Source: Rathayibacter caricis DSM 15933
GTDB lineage: Bacteria; Actinomycetota; Actinomycetes; Actinomycetales; Microbacteriaceae
Assembly: GCF_003044275.1 (NCBI RefSeq)
Contig: NZ_PZPL01000001.1
Location: 2,294,001-2,358,000, forward strand
DNA: 64,000 nt
Direction of reading: 5' to 3'
The notes beneath the pieces are model-generated. The model did no database searches, was not told the DNA's origin, and saw only the letters and a program-made list of their open reading frames with translations. Positions 18,982 to 28,957 of this stretch are shown here, in pieces (position 1 is the first letter of the stretch; every line of letters starts with the position of its first letter). Made by a program: the position numbers and the translations under genes.

Positions 18982-20442
18982 GTGACCGACCCCGCCACCG
19001 CCCCCACCGGGACCGACGCCGTGCTGCTCGGGCAGCGCGTCCGCCACTTCCGCACCCGCCGGGGCCTCACCCTCGGCCAGCTCGCGGAGCACGTGGGCGT
19101 CTCGGGGAGTCAGCTGTCGCTCATCGAGACCGGTCGCCGGGAGCCGAGGCTCTCCTTGATGCAGGGCCTGGCCACCGCGCTCGGAGTCGAGCTGGCCGCT
19201 CTGCTCTCGGACGAGCCGCCGAGCGAGCGCGCCGCGCTCGAGATCGAGCTCGCCCGCGTGCAGAAGGGCTCGCTCTACCGCTCACTGGGGCTGCCGGAGT
19301 TCAAGGTCAACAAGGGGCTCACGACGCCCTTCCTCCAGGCGTTCCTCGGCGTCTACCGCGAGCTGGCGCGCCGCAGGAACGAGGCGAGTGCCACGCCGGA
19401 GGAGGCGCGGCGCGCCAACACGGCGCAGCGGCTGCAGCTGCGCGACAGCAACGCCTACCTGCCCGAGATCGAGACGGTCGCCGGCGAGATGCTGCGGACC
19501 GTCGGGCACCGCGGGGGAGCGCTGACGCACAGCTCGGTCTCGCGCATGGCGCGGCACCTCGGCTTCGAGATCATCCACGTCGGCGATCTGCCGCACTCCG
19601 CCCGGTCGGTCATCGATCTGGCCAACGGCCGGATCTACCTCCCTCCCGCCTCGATCCCGGGCGGCCACGGGCTGCGCGCGCTGGCCCTCCAGGCCATGGC
19701 GCACCGGCTGCTCGGGCACGAGCGCCCGGTGACCTACGCCGACTTCCTCCGCCAGCGCCTCGAGATCAACTACTTCGCCGCCGCCTGCCTCATGCCGCTC
19801 GAGCCGGCGGTCGCGTTCCTGCAGGAGGCGAAGCGCGGCCGCGACATCTCCGTCGAGGACTTCCGCGACGGCTTCGGCGTCACCCACGAGGCGGCCGCCC
19901 TGCGCTTCACGAACCTCCTGACCTCGCACCTCGACATCCGGATGCACTTCCTCCGCGTCCTCGGCGACGGGTCGATCCAGAAGGCGTACGAGAACGACGA
20001 TCTGCCCCTGCCGACGGATGTGACCGGCGCGGTCGAGGGGCAGGTGGTCTGCCGCTACTGGTCCGCCCGCTCCGCGTTCAGCCGCACCAACCGCACGACG
20101 GAGTACTACCAGTACGTCGACACCCCGGCCGGCACGTTCTGGTCGGCGTCGCAGACGGGCACGACGGCGACGGAGGAGTTCTCGATCACGGTCGGAGTCC
20201 CGTTCGCCGAGGCGCGCTTCTTCCGCGGTCGCGACACCGACCGCCGCGAGCAGTCCCGATGCCCCGACGAGTCGTGCTGCCGCCGCGCACCGGCGGATCT
20301 CGCCGCCCGCTGGGACGGCAACGCCTGGCCGAGCGCACGCCTGCACGCCCACGTGCTCGCCCCGCTGCCCTCCGGCACGTTCCCCGGCATCGACGACGCC
20401 GAGGTCTACGAGTTCCTCGACTCCCACGCCCGCGAGTCCTGA
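18982..20442 (+). CDS. ramB: XRE/ScfR-type regulator of acetate metabolism, RamB-like
   Basis: The 486-residue protein starts with a Cro/C1-type helix-turn-helix (about 18-70, [19 protein letters not shown]). It continues with an ImmA/IrrE-like middle (about 190-300, including [17 protein letters not shown] and [12 protein letters not shown]). It ends in the short-chain fatty acyl regulator domain with a cysteine cluster CPDESCCRR. Corynebacterial RamB has this layout and controls acetate and propionate genes. It is divergent from pckG, which fits a role in gluconeogenic growth. GTG at 18982 follows AGGAG. The symbol is by similarity only. Confidence 0.8.
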   Translation: MTDPATAPTGTDAVLLGQRVRHFRTRRGLTLGQLAEHVGVSGSQLSLIETGRREPRLSLMQGLATALGVELAALLSDEPPSERAALEIELARVQKGSLYRSLGLPEFKVNKGLTTPFLQAFLGVYRELARRRNEASATPEEARRANTAQRLQLRDSNAYLPEIETVAGEMLRTVGHRGGALTHSSVSRMARHLGFEIIHVGDLPHSARSVIDLANGRIYLPPASIPGGHGLRALALQAMAHRLLGHERPVTYADFLRQRLEINYFAAACLMPLEPAVAFLQEAKRGRDISVEDFRDGFGVTHEAAALRFTNLLTSHLDIRMHFLRVLGDGSIQKAYENDDLPLPTDVTGAVEGQVVCRYWSARSAFSRTNRTTEYYQYVDTPAGTFWSASQTGTTATEEFSITVGVPFAEARFFRGRDTDRREQSRCPDESCCRRAPADLAARWDGNAWPSARLHAHVLAPLPSGTFPGIDDAEVYEFLDSHARES

Positions 20443-20454
20443 CCCCTCCGCCGT

Positions 20455-20516
20455 CGCGCGCCGCGAGAAGCCGCGGCGGACTGACCGGAGTGGTCTCTCG
20501 CGGGCGCCGCCGGGCG
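20455..20516 (-). repeat. dispersed dyad element, copy 2 (CGCGAGA / CCACTCCGG)
   Basis: Behind the SorC stop codon at 20517, on the minus strand, lie CGCGAGA, CCACTCCGG, a GC-rich spacer and the closing arm TCTCGCG. The arrangement and the CCACTCCGG block match the element at 3925-3999. It fills most of the gap to the convergent ramB-like gene. Confidence 0.6.
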
Positions 20517-21515
20517 TCAGTCCGCGATCAGCGCGCGCGCCGTGCCCTCGTCGAGGATCAGATCGGTGATCAGCCCGGCCGCCAGCGCCCCGCGCAGACC
20601 CGGGAGCTTCGACGCCCCCGACACCACGCAGATCCGGCGCGCCGCGCGGCGCACCGTGGAGAGGTCCGGGCCGCTTGCACGTTCGTTCATGGGGATGTCG
20701 TCCCACGTCCCGTCGGCGCGGTAGAACACCGTCGCCACGTCTCCCACGACGCCCGACGCGCTCAGCGAAGTGAAGTCGTCCGGCTCGAGGTAGCCGCCGA
20801 TGTAGACCTTCGACGGCACCGCCGCGAACGGCGAGCCGAGGCCGAAGAGCGCCACGTCCATCCGCTGCTGCAGCTCGAGCACCCGCTTGGTCGACCGCTC
20901 GCGCCAGACCGCCTGCTTGGTCAGCGGATCGTCGAAGAACGCCTGCACCGGGAACTGCTGCACCTTCGCGGCGTACGCGTCCCCGAAGCGGCGGAGGATC
21001 TCGCTGGAGTAGTTGATGCCGGTCGTCTCGGTGTTGCCCGCGCCGTTCAGCTGCACGATCTGGGTGTTGTGGGTCTCCTTGGCGATGAGGTGGCGGCTGA
21101 TCGCACTCATCGTCGAGCCCCACGCGATGCCGACGATCATGTTGGAGTCGATGAACTGGCCGAGGATCCGCGCCGCGGACAGCGCCACCCGTTCGAGTCG
21201 GTCGATCTCGCTGGTGTGGTCCGGCACCGGCACGATGTGCGCGGTGATGTCGAAGTGCGCGCGCACCTCCGCCGAGAGAGCGCTCGCGCGATCGAGCGGG
21301 GAGCGGATCTGGATGTCGACCAGCCCGGTCGCGCGGGCGTGCGAGAGCAGCCGCGAGACGGACGAGCGCGACGTGTGCAGCTCGTGCGCGATGGCGTCCA
21401 TCGTCAGGTCCTGCATGTAGTAGAGCTGGGCGGCGCGGAGCGCGTCCCGCGTCTTGTCGGGGTGGGTCGCGTGCGTCGTCTCGTCGAGTTCGACGACCGG
21501 TCGGACAGGGGTCAC
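20517..21515 (-). CDS. SorC family sugar-binding transcriptional regulator
   Basis: The protein of 332 residues has an N-terminal sigma-like helix-turn-helix (about 20-65, YYMQDLTMDAIAHELHTSRSSVSRLL) and a C-terminal SorC-type phosphosugar-binding domain with GIAWGSTMSAISRHL and LNGAGNTETTGI. SorC regulators respond to phosphorylated sugars or polyols. The GTG at 21515 is chosen because AAGGAG lies 5 nt upstream; an earlier GTG at 21530 covers that site. It is divergent from glpD, so it likely controls the glycerol genes, with glycerol-3-phosphate or dihydroxyacetone phosphate as a plausible effector. This is inferred from context only. Confidence 0.86.
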   Translation of the reverse strand: MTPVRPVVELDETTHATHPDKTRDALRAAQLYYMQDLTMDAIAHELHTSRSSVSRLLSHARATGLVDIQIRSPLDRASALSAEVRAHFDITAHIVPVPDHTSEIDRLERVALSAARILGQFIDSNMIVGIAWGSTMSAISRHLIAKETHNTQIVQLNGAGNTETTGINYSSEILRRFGDAYAAKVQQFPVQAFFDDPLTKQAVWRERSTKRVLELQQRMDVALFGLGSPFAAVPSKVYIGGYLEPDDFTSLSASGVVGDVATVFYRADGTWDDIPMNERASGPDLSTVRRAARRICVVSGASKLPGLRGALAAGLITDLILDEGTARALIAD

Positions 21516-21544
21516 TGATGCTCCTTGCACGTATTTCCACCCGT

Positions 21545-21571
21545 CTTGACCGGATGTGTTCCCGGGTCAAG
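21545..21571. promoter_or_regulatory. inverted repeat in the SorC-glpD divergent region
   Basis: CTTGACC and GGTCAAG form a 7-bp dyad around 13 nt, placed 30 nt before the SorC start and 113 nt before glpD. As in the pckG-ramB gap, each arm contains a TTGAC core on opposite strands. It is a candidate operator for the SorC regulator. Confidence 0.5.
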
Positions 21572-21684
21572 GATGGCTGTATTCCTTCGCGAAATCAATC
21601 GTCCACCTCGGGTGCCGAGACTGATGCGGAGGCTGGTCGAAGAACCACTGGACGAATCACACACGACACGAAGGCGAGTACGAA

Positions 21685-23439
21685 GTGGCACAGTCTGTCG
21701 GAACTCCCGGAACCCCCGCGATCCGCGAGAGCGTCGCCGCCCTGCGGGACACCCCCCGAGCGACCGTCCTCGTGATCGGCGGTGGCATCAACGGCATCGG
21801 AACCTTCCGTGAGCTCGCGCTCAACGGGGTCGATGTCGCGCTCGTCGAGCGCGGCGACTATGTCTCGGGCGCCTCCAGCGCCTCGAGCCACATGATCCAC
21901 GGTGGCATCCGCTACCTCGAGAACGGCGAGTTCCGCCTCGTCAACGAGGGCGTGCACGAGCGCAACGGCCTGCTGAAGATCGCGCCTCATTATGTGAAGC
22001 CGCTGCAGACCACCATCCCCATCTACTCCACCTTCTCGGGCATCCTCGCGGCCCCGCTGCGGTTCCTGACGCACAAGTCGGGCAAGCCGCAGGAGCGCGG
22101 CGCGCTGCTGATCAAGGTTGGCCTCACGCTGTACGACTTCTTCTCGCGCGACGGAGGCGTCGTCCCGCGCCACCAGTTCCACGGGCGCAAGCGCTCGCTG
22201 AACGAGCTGCCGAAGCTCGATCCGAAGATCAAGTACACCGCCACCTACTTCGACGCCTCCGTGCACGAGCCGGAGCGCCTCGCGCTGGACGTCCTCCGCG
22301 ACGGGCTCGTCGGCGGAGCGAAGGCCCGTGCGGCGAACTACGTCGAGGCCGTCGGCACCTCCGAGGGCGGCGTCCTGCTGCGCGACCGCGAGACCGGCGA
22401 GGAGTTCGCCTTCCAGGCCGACGTCGTCGTCAACGTCTCCGGCCCCTGGACCGACTTCACCAACACCGCGCTGGGCACCACGACGAAGTTCATGGGCGGC
22501 ACCAAGGGCTCGCACATCGTGCTCGACAACCCCGAGCTGGTCGAGGCCTGCGAGGGCCGCGAGATGTTCTTCGAGCACAGCGACGGCCGCATCGTCCTCA
22601 TCTACCCGCTCAAGGGCCGCGTGATGGTCGGCACCACCGATATCGAGGCCGACCCGAACGAGCCGTCGGTGTGCACGGAGGAGGAGATCGACTACTTCTT
22701 CGACCTCGTGAACCACGTGTTCCCCTCCATCCCGGTGACCCGCGAGCAGATTGTCTTCAAGTTCTCCGGCATCCGCCCGCTGCCGCGTCACGACGACGAG
22801 GCTCCCGGCTTCGTCTCCCGCGACTACCGCATCGAGCCCTCGACGCTGCCCGGCGGGAAGACCCCGGTCCTCAGCCTCGTCGGCGGCAAGTGGACGACGT
22901 TCCGCGCCCTCTCCGAGCACCTCGCCAACGAGGTCTTCACCAAGATCGGAGTGACGCGCCGCGTCTCGACCGTGAAGACGGCCATCGGAGGCGGCAAGGG
23001 CTTCCCCCGAACCGACGCGTCCCGCGCGCAGTGGATCAGCCAGCACCGCTCCGGCCTGTCCTCGGCCCGCACCGGCCAGCTGCTCGAGCGCTACGGCACC
23101 CGGGCGAAGGAGGTCATCGAGGCCCTGGCCGACGGCCACGACGAGGCGCTCGACTTCGACAAGGACTTCACCACCGGTGAGATCCGCTACCTGGCACAGC
23201 GCGAGAGCGTCGTGCACCTCATCGACCTGGTCATGCGCCGCACCAACCACGCCTTCACCGGCGGACTCAGCCGCGAGCTCCTCGAGGAGCTGGCCGAGCA
23301 CACCGGAGCCGTCCTGGGCTGGGACGACGCGAGGCGCGCCGAGGAGGTCGACGCGACCATCTCGCACCTGAAGAAGTACAACGGCGTCGATGTCGGAGGC
23401 ACCTCGGTGCAGGCGCCGACGGCCGTCCCCGCGTCGTAA
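21685..23439 (+). CDS. glpD: aerobic glycerol-3-phosphate dehydrogenase
   Basis: The 584-residue flavoprotein oxidises sn-glycerol-3-phosphate to dihydroxyacetone phosphate and passes electrons to the quinone pool at the membrane. The FAD loop is VLVIGGGINGIGTFRELAL, followed by LVERGDYVSGASSASSHMIHGG. The GlpD/GlpO core RGVMVGTTD-like segment reads GRVMVGTTDIEADP, and the C-terminal helical domain (about 420-560) is present. The GTG start at 21685 has AAGG upstream. A strong terminator follows at 23462, so glpF and glpK form a separate unit. It is divergent from the SorC regulator. Confidence 0.95.
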   Translation: MAQSVGTPGTPAIRESVAALRDTPRATVLVIGGGINGIGTFRELALNGVDVALVERGDYVSGASSASSHMIHGGIRYLENGEFRLVNEGVHERNGLLKIAPHYVKPLQTTIPIYSTFSGILAAPLRFLTHKSGKPQERGALLIKVGLTLYDFFSRDGGVVPRHQFHGRKRSLNELPKLDPKIKYTATYFDASVHEPERLALDVLRDGLVGGAKARAANYVEAVGTSEGGVLLRDRETGEEFAFQADVVVNVSGPWTDFTNTALGTTTKFMGGTKGSHIVLDNPELVEACEGREMFFEHSDGRIVLIYPLKGRVMVGTTDIEADPNEPSVCTEEEIDYFFDLVNHVFPSIPVTREQIVFKFSGIRPLPRHDDEAPGFVSRDYRIEPSTLPGGKTPVLSLVGGKWTTFRALSEHLANEVFTKIGVTRRVSTVKTAIGGGKGFPRTDASRAQWISQHRSGLSSARTGQLLERYGTRAKEVIEALADGHDEALDFDKDFTTGEIRYLAQRESVVHLIDLVMRRTNHAFTGGLSRELLEELAEHTGAVLGWDDARRAEEVDATISHLKKYNGVDVGGTSVQAPTAVPAS

Positions 23440-23461
23440 GCGGAGACAGGCGGAGCGAAGC

Positions 23462-23507
23462 GGAAGTCCCGGCACGAGCACGATCGCGCCGGGACTTCCT
23501 TGGTTTT
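23462..23507 (+). terminator. intrinsic terminator after glpD
   Basis: GGAAGTCCCGGC and GCCGGGACTTCC form a perfect 12-bp stem with a 14-nt loop, followed by TTGGTTTT. This is the clearest canonical terminator of the glycerol region. Confidence 0.9.
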
Positions 23508-23533
23508 ACGCACGAACGTGCACGCGTCGCTCC

Positions 23534-23562
23534 TTGTCGGAGTGCCGGGGCGCGGATAACTT
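23534..23562 (+). promoter_or_regulatory. putative promoter of glpF-glpK
   Basis: TTGTCG and TAACTT are separated by 17 nt, and the start codon of glpF lies 72 nt beyond. The position right after the glpD terminator supports an independent promoter for glpFK. Confidence 0.5.
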
Positions 23563-23634
23563 CACACACGTCGGGCATCGGTGCTCGACTCGGATGCGTG
23601 CGCGCGTCCGCTCGAATCGGAGGAAAAGGTCATC

Positions 23635-24393
23635 GTGGACAATCTCGGAGTGGTGTTCCTAGCGGAGCTGGTGGGGACGGCGTTGCTCGTCCTCCTGGGC
23701 TGCGGCGTCGTCGCCAACGTCGCGCTGGTGAAGAACAAGGGTTTCAACGGCGGGTTCCTGATGGTGAACATCGGATGGGGCTTCGCGGTCTTCTCCGGTG
23801 TGATCGTCTCGTACAACTCGGGCGCGCACCTCAACCCCGCGGTCACGCTCGGCCTCGTCGCGAGCGGCGCTGAGGAGTTCGGCTCCGGCGTCCCGGTCAA
23901 CATCGTGTCGATCCTGTCGTACATCGCCGCGCAGCTGCTCGGTGCGATCCTCGGTGCCGTCTTCTGCTGGCTCGCGTACAAGCAGCACTTCGACGAGGAG
24001 CCCGACCCCGCCAACAAGCTCGGCGTCTTCTCGACCGGCCCGGCGATCCGCTCCTACGGCTGGAACTTCGTCACCGAGGTCATCGGCACCTTCGTGCTCG
24101 TCTTCGTCGTCATCGGATTCGGCGGCGGTCGTCAGGGCGACGGCGGACTCGCCGCGCTCGGCGCGCTGCCCGTCGCGATCCTGGTGATCGCGATCGGCGC
24201 CTCGCTCGGCGGCCCGACCGGCTACGCCATCAACCCGGCCCGTGACCTCGGCCCCCGCATCGCCCACGCGCTGCTCCCGATCAAGGGCAAGGGCTCGAGC
24301 GACTGGTCCTACTCGTGGGTGCCGATCGCCGGCCCGATCGTCGGTGGACTGCTCGCCGGCTGGTCCTCGCTGGTCCTGCTCCCCATCCTCTGA
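23635..24393 (+). CDS. glpF: glycerol uptake facilitator, MIP family
   Basis: The 252-residue membrane protein has six transmembrane helices and both pore motifs of the aquaporin family, [12 protein letters not shown] in the first half and [13 protein letters not shown] in the second. The Asp after the second NPA-Arg is typical of aquaglyceroporins, which pass glycerol. The GTG at 23635 follows AGGAAAAGG, which favours it over the in-frame start at 23581. glpK follows after 50 nt, so uptake and phosphorylation are encoded together. Confidence 0.94.
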   Translation: MDNLGVVFLAELVGTALLVLLGCGVVANVALVKNKGFNGGFLMVNIGWGFAVFSGVIVSYNSGAHLNPAVTLGLVASGAEEFGSGVPVNIVSILSYIAAQLLGAILGAVFCWLAYKQHFDEEPDPANKLGVFSTGPAIRSYGWNFVTEVIGTFVLVFVVIGFGGGRQGDGGLAALGALPVAILVIAIGASLGGPTGYAINPARDLGPRIAHALLPIKGKGSSDWSYSWVPIAGPIVGGLLAGWSSLVLLPIL

Positions 24394-24443
24394 CGCGCTC
24401 CGCGCCGCTTCCTCCCACACTCGTTACGAAGGAGTACTTGCAC

Positions 24444-25958
24444 ATGGCTGACTACGTCATCGCGATCGACCAGGGGACGACGTCGTCCCGCGCGATCATC
24501 TTCGACAAGAAGGGCTCGATCGTCTCCACCGGTCAGAAGGAGCACGAGCAGATCTTCCCCCGCGCGGGCTGGGTCGAGCACGACCCGATCGAGATCTGGA
24601 ACAACGTCCGCGAGGTCATCGGCCAGGCGCTCTCCCGCGCCGACCTGACCCGCCACGACATCGCCTCGGTCGGCATCACCAACCAGCGCGAGACCGCGGT
24701 CGTCTGGGACAAGACCACCGGCAAGCCCGTCTACAACGCGATCGTGTGGCAGGACACCCGCACGCAGTCGATCGTCGACCGCCTCGCGGGCGACGAGGGA
24801 GCGGACCGCTTCAAGTCGATCGTCGGCCTCCCGCTCGCGACCTACTTCTCGGGCACCAAGATCGTCTGGATCCTCGAGAACGTCGAGGGTGCGCGCGAGA
24901 AGGCCGAGGCCGGCGACCTGATCTTCGGCACGACCGACACCTGGGTCCTCTGGAACCTGACCGGCGGCATCGACGGCGGCGTGCACAAGACCGACGTGAC
25001 CAACGCGTCGCGCACGCTGTTCCTCGACCTCGAGACCCTCGAGTGGCGCGACGACATCCTCGAGGCGTTCGGCGTCCCGAAGTCGATGCTCCCCGAGGTC
25101 TGCTCCTCCTCCGAGGTGTACGGCCACGTCGAGTCCTCGTCGCTGCTGCGCGAGGTGCCCATCGCGGGCATCCTGGGCGACCAGCAGGCCGCGACCTTCG
25201 GCCAGGCGGCGTTCGATCCGGGCGAGGCGAAGAACACCTACGGCACCGGCAACTTCCTCATCTTCAACACCGGCACCGAGATCGTCCACTCCAAGAACGG
25301 CCTCCTCACCACCATCGGCTACAAGCTCGGCGACGGTGAGGTGCACTACGCACTCGAGGGCTCGATCGCGGTCTCCGGCTCTCTCATCCAGTGGCTGCGC
25401 GACAACCTGGGCCTCATCGGCTCGGCGCCGGAGGTCGAGGCACTCGCCGCGACCGTCGAGGACAACGGCGGCGCCTACTTCGTGCCGGCGTTCTCGGGAC
25501 TCTTCGCTCCGTACTGGCGGTCGGATGCGCGCGGTGCGCTCGTCGGCCTGACCCGTTACGTGAACAAGGGCCACATCGCCCGCGCCGCGCTCGAGGCGAC
25601 CGCGTTCCAGACCCGCGAGGTGCTGGACGCCGTCAACGCCGACTCCGGTGTGCCCCTGCAGGAGCTCAAGGTCGACGGCGGCATGATCGCCAACAACCTG
25701 CTCATGCAGTTCCAGGCCGACATCCTCGGCGTCCCGGTCGTCCGCCCGGTCGTCGCCGAGACCACCGCGCTCGGAGCCGCGTACGCCGCGGGCCTCGCCG
25801 TCGGCTTCTGGGAGAACCTCGACGACCTGCGCCAGAACTGGCAGGAGGACTCTCGCTGGACCCCCTCCATGGACCAGGACGAGGCCGCCCGCCAGTACCG
25901 CCTCTGGAAGAAGGCCGTCACCAAGACCTTCGACTGGGTCGACGAGGACGTGTCGTAA
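24444..25958 (+). CDS. glpK: glycerol kinase
   Basis: The protein of 504 residues is a full-length glycerol kinase that traps glycerol as glycerol-3-phosphate using ATP. FGGY-family motifs are [16 protein letters not shown] at the N-terminus, [14 protein letters not shown], and [13 protein letters not shown] followed by KNTYGTGNF. The ATG at 24444 is preceded by GAAGGAG. With glpD and glpF it gives the whole route from outside glycerol to dihydroxyacetone phosphate. A repeat element starts 7 nt after the stop. Confidence 0.97.
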   Translation: MADYVIAIDQGTTSSRAIIFDKKGSIVSTGQKEHEQIFPRAGWVEHDPIEIWNNVREVIGQALSRADLTRHDIASVGITNQRETAVVWDKTTGKPVYNAIVWQDTRTQSIVDRLAGDEGADRFKSIVGLPLATYFSGTKIVWILENVEGAREKAEAGDLIFGTTDTWVLWNLTGGIDGGVHKTDVTNASRTLFLDLETLEWRDDILEAFGVPKSMLPEVCSSSEVYGHVESSSLLREVPIAGILGDQQAATFGQAAFDPGEAKNTYGTGNFLIFNTGTEIVHSKNGLLTTIGYKLGDGEVHYALEGSIAVSGSLIQWLRDNLGLIGSAPEVEALAATVEDNGGAYFVPAFSGLFAPYWRSDARGALVGLTRYVNKGHIARAALEATAFQTREVLDAVNADSGVPLQELKVDGGMIANNLLMQFQADILGVPVVRPVVAETTALGAAYAAGLAVGFWENLDDLRQNWQEDSRWTPSMDQDEAARQYRLWKKAVTKTFDWVDEDVS

Positions 25959-25964
25959 TCGATT

Positions 25965-26098
25965 CCACGGTGGTCCCCGCCCGCCGTGGCGCAGTCGGCT
26001 CTCGCGCGCGGTCGCGATGTGAAGAGCGTCTTGCGTCCGGCTACGTCGGAACGCTCGCACGCGTTCCGCCGGTTCGCCTCGTGTAGCGCGGCGATCGA
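25965..26098 (+). repeat. two-hairpin intergenic element, copy D
   Basis: Hairpin 1 is CCACGGTGG-TCCCCGC-CCGCCGTGG (9 bp with one G-T pair and a 7-nt loop). It is followed by CGCAGTCGGCTCTCG and, 58 nt later, by hairpin 2, GGAACGC-TCGCAC-GCGTTCC. The same order, loop sizes and spacing occur in copies A, B and C with different stem bases. It starts 7 nt after the glpK stop. An open frame across it (25986-26204) is not a gene. Confidence 0.8.
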
Positions 26099-26120
26099 GA
26101 ACGCCGGCCTCAGGATCGGC

Positions 26121-26168
26121 GAAGCGCCTCGGCGCGGCCTTCGGGTCGCGCCGGGGCGCTTCCTCGTT
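26121..26168 (+). terminator. hairpin terminator downstream of glpK
   Basis: GAAGCGCCTCGGCGCG and CGCGCCGGGGCGCTTC form a 16-bp stem with one T-G pair and a 10-nt loop, followed by CTCGTT. It probably ends the glpFK transcript after the repeat element. Confidence 0.75.
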
Positions 26169-26189
26169 CCCCGATGGCTCAGCCGCAAT

Positions 26190-26287
26190 CTGCTGGTCGA
26201 GTAGCCGCGCAGCGGCGTATCGAGACCCGCCCGCCAGCGCCGCCGCCTCTGCTGGTCGAGTAGCCGCGCAGCGGCGTATCGACACCC
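26190..26287 (+). repeat. two direct copies of the GTCGAGTAGCC palindromic repeat
   Basis: The units at 26190-26228 and 26249-26287 are nearly identical over 38 bp, start to start 59 bp apart. Each has the inner hairpin GCCGC-GCA-GCGGC between GGTCGAGTA and GTATCGA(G/C)ACC. They fill the end of the 352-bp gap between glpK and the HAD phosphatase gene, which also holds the element and terminator listed separately. Confidence 0.88.
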
Positions 26288-26310
26288 CGCCTCGCCGAGG
26301 CTGCCCCGGC

Positions 26311-27033
26311 TCAGATCCCGAGCAGCGTCGGCAGCTCGTCGAGGGATCCGATCCGCCGCACGCCCAGGTCGACGGCGTCGGCGGGCAGCCCGCGGCCGTG
26401 CTCCGGACCGCCCACCCGGTCGAGCCAGACGCCGCGGAGTCCCGCTCGCGCTGCGCCGATCGCGTCGGTGCCGAGGCGGTCGCCGACGTAGAGCGCATCG
26501 GACGGAGCCACTCCGAACCGCTCGCAGGCGACCTGGAAGATCCGCGCATCCGGCTTCGTCACGCCGACCTCGCCGGACGCGATCAGGTGCTCGACGCGCT
26601 CCGACAGCGCGATCGCGTCCATCTTGCGCGTCTGGAACTCGAGGTCGCCGTTCGTGATCACTCCGATCCGGACGCCCGCCGCGTCGAGCCGGTCGAGGGC
26701 GGGCAGAGCGTCGTCGTGCAGCGTCCACGCGGCCACGTACCGCTCGAGGTAGGCGGCGAACCACTCGCTCGCCTCCTCCGGCGACAGCTCGACGCCCGCG
26801 TCGGCTGCGAAGGCCGTCGCACGGGCGCGCCGCTGCCCCTCGTAGTCGAGCTCGCCCGCCAGGTAGCGGTGGTAGTGCTCCTCCTCGAGTTCGTACCAGC
26901 GGCGCTGGATCTCGACCGCCTCGCCGGAGTACACGTCGCCGAGCGCCGCCGCGTGCGCGACGATCCCCTCGCGGACCGCCCGGGCGTGCTGGAAGAGGGT
27001 GTCGTCGAGGTCGAAGAGCGCGAGCCGCAGCAC
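26311..27033 (-). CDS. HAD family hydrolase
   Basis: The 240-residue protein shows the HAD nucleophile motif ALFDLDDTLFQH near the N-terminus, motif II in GVITNGDLEFQ, the Lys in VGVTKPDARIF and motif IV in ALYVGDRLGTDAIGA. A helical cap (about 20-100) places it with the YjjG-like nucleotidase or haloacid dehalogenase group. It likely dephosphorylates a small metabolite. Its stop region is next to repeat copies, and it begins 3 nt after the trpS stop, so the two are probably co-transcribed. Confidence 0.87.
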   Translation of the reverse strand: MLRLALFDLDDTLFQHARAVREGIVAHAAALGDVYSGEAVEIQRRWYELEEEHYHRYLAGELDYEGQRRARATAFAADAGVELSPEEASEWFAAYLERYVAAWTLHDDALPALDRLDAAGVRIGVITNGDLEFQTRKMDAIALSERVEHLIASGEVGVTKPDARIFQVACERFGVAPSDALYVGDRLGTDAIGAARAGLRGVWLDRVGGPEHGRGLPADAVDLGVRRIGSLDELPTLLGI

Positions 27034-27036
27034 GGC

Positions 27037-28071
<1,035 letters not shown>

Positions 28072-28120
28072 TCAGTTGCGGTGCGGTGGCGCGGTGATCG
28101 CGCGGGGGAGTGATGGAGGG

Positions 28121-28957
28121 TCAGAGCTCGTAGTCGACGACGACCGGGGCGTGGTCGGACCAGCGGGTGTCCCAGCTGTCGGCGCGGTCGATCTCGTAGC
28201 TGCGCGCGAGCGCGGCGAGCTCAGGGGTCGCGAGCTGGTAGTCGATGCGCCAGCCGGTGTCGGTGTCGAAGGCCTGGCCGCGCTGCGACCACCAGGTGTA
28301 GGGCCCGGGGACCTCGCCCGCGAAGCGGCGGCCGAGGTCGATCCAGCCCAGGCCGGCTCCGGCGTTGTAGCCGTCCTCGCCCTCGGCGCCGAGGAAGCGG
28401 TCGAAGTAGGCGCGCTCCTCGGGGAGGAAGCCGGCCTTCTTGACGTTGCCCTTCCAGTTCTTGATGTCGAGGGTGCGGTGGCCGACGTTGAGGTCGCCCA
28501 TCACGACGGCGAGCGGGCTATGGGCCTGCAGCTGGGGGAGTCGCTCGGTCATCGCATCGAGGAACTTCACCTTCTCGTCCTGCTTGGGAGTGCCGACGCC
28601 GCCCGAGTGCACGTAGGTCGAGACGACGGTGATCGTGCGGTCGCCGACCTCGTAGTCGGCCTCGAGCCAGCGCCCGGCGGAGTCGAAGTCGTCCGCTCCG
28701 AGCGCGACCCGGTGGATCGTGGCCCGGTTGCGGGAGGCGAGCGCCACTCCGGCGCGGCCCTTCGCGGTCGCCTCGTCGTGCAGAACATCCCACTCGTCGC
28801 CGAGCAGCCCGGTGAGATCGTCGGTGGAGGCGCGGACCTCCTGCAGGGCGAGGATGTCGACGTCGCGCGCGGCGAGCCACTCGCCCATGCCCTTGCGGAA
28901 GGCGGCGCGCACCCCGTTGACGTTGACGGAGGCGATGCGGAGGAGCTTCTTGGTCAC
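28121..28957 (-). CDS. xthA: exodeoxyribonuclease III
   Basis: The 278-residue protein is an ExoIII-type AP endonuclease for base excision repair. The catalytic residues appear as Asn in SVNVNGVRAAF, Glu in ILALQEVRA, Asp and Asn in VMGDLNVGH, and the Asp-His pair in RWSDHAPVVV. The GTG start at 28957 stands 6 nt behind TAGACT, suggesting a leaderless mRNA. Upstream lies a 524-bp gap with several dyads. Confidence 0.94.
   Translation of the reverse strand: MTKKLLRIASVNVNGVRAAFRKGMGEWLAARDVDILALQEVRASTDDLTGLLGDEWDVLHDEATAKGRAGVALASRNRATIHRVALGADDFDSAGRWLEADYEVGDRTITVVSTYVHSGGVGTPKQDEKVKFLDAMTERLPQLQAHSPLAVVMGDLNVGHRTLDIKNWKGNVKKAGFLPEERAYFDRFLGAEGEDGYNAGAGLGWIDLGRRFAGEVPGPYTWWSQRGQAFDTDTGWRIDYQLATPELAALARSYEIDRADSWDTRWSDHAPVVVDYEL

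Noticed and set aside
18810..21518. A 902-codon plus-strand open frame
   Set aside because: It overlaps the ramB-like gene in another frame and the SorC gene in antisense, and has Arg/Ala/Pro-rich shadow composition.
25986..26204. A 72-codon open frame after glpK
   Set aside because: It covers two-hairpin element D and a terminator hairpin, lacks a ribosome binding site and has no homology I recognise.
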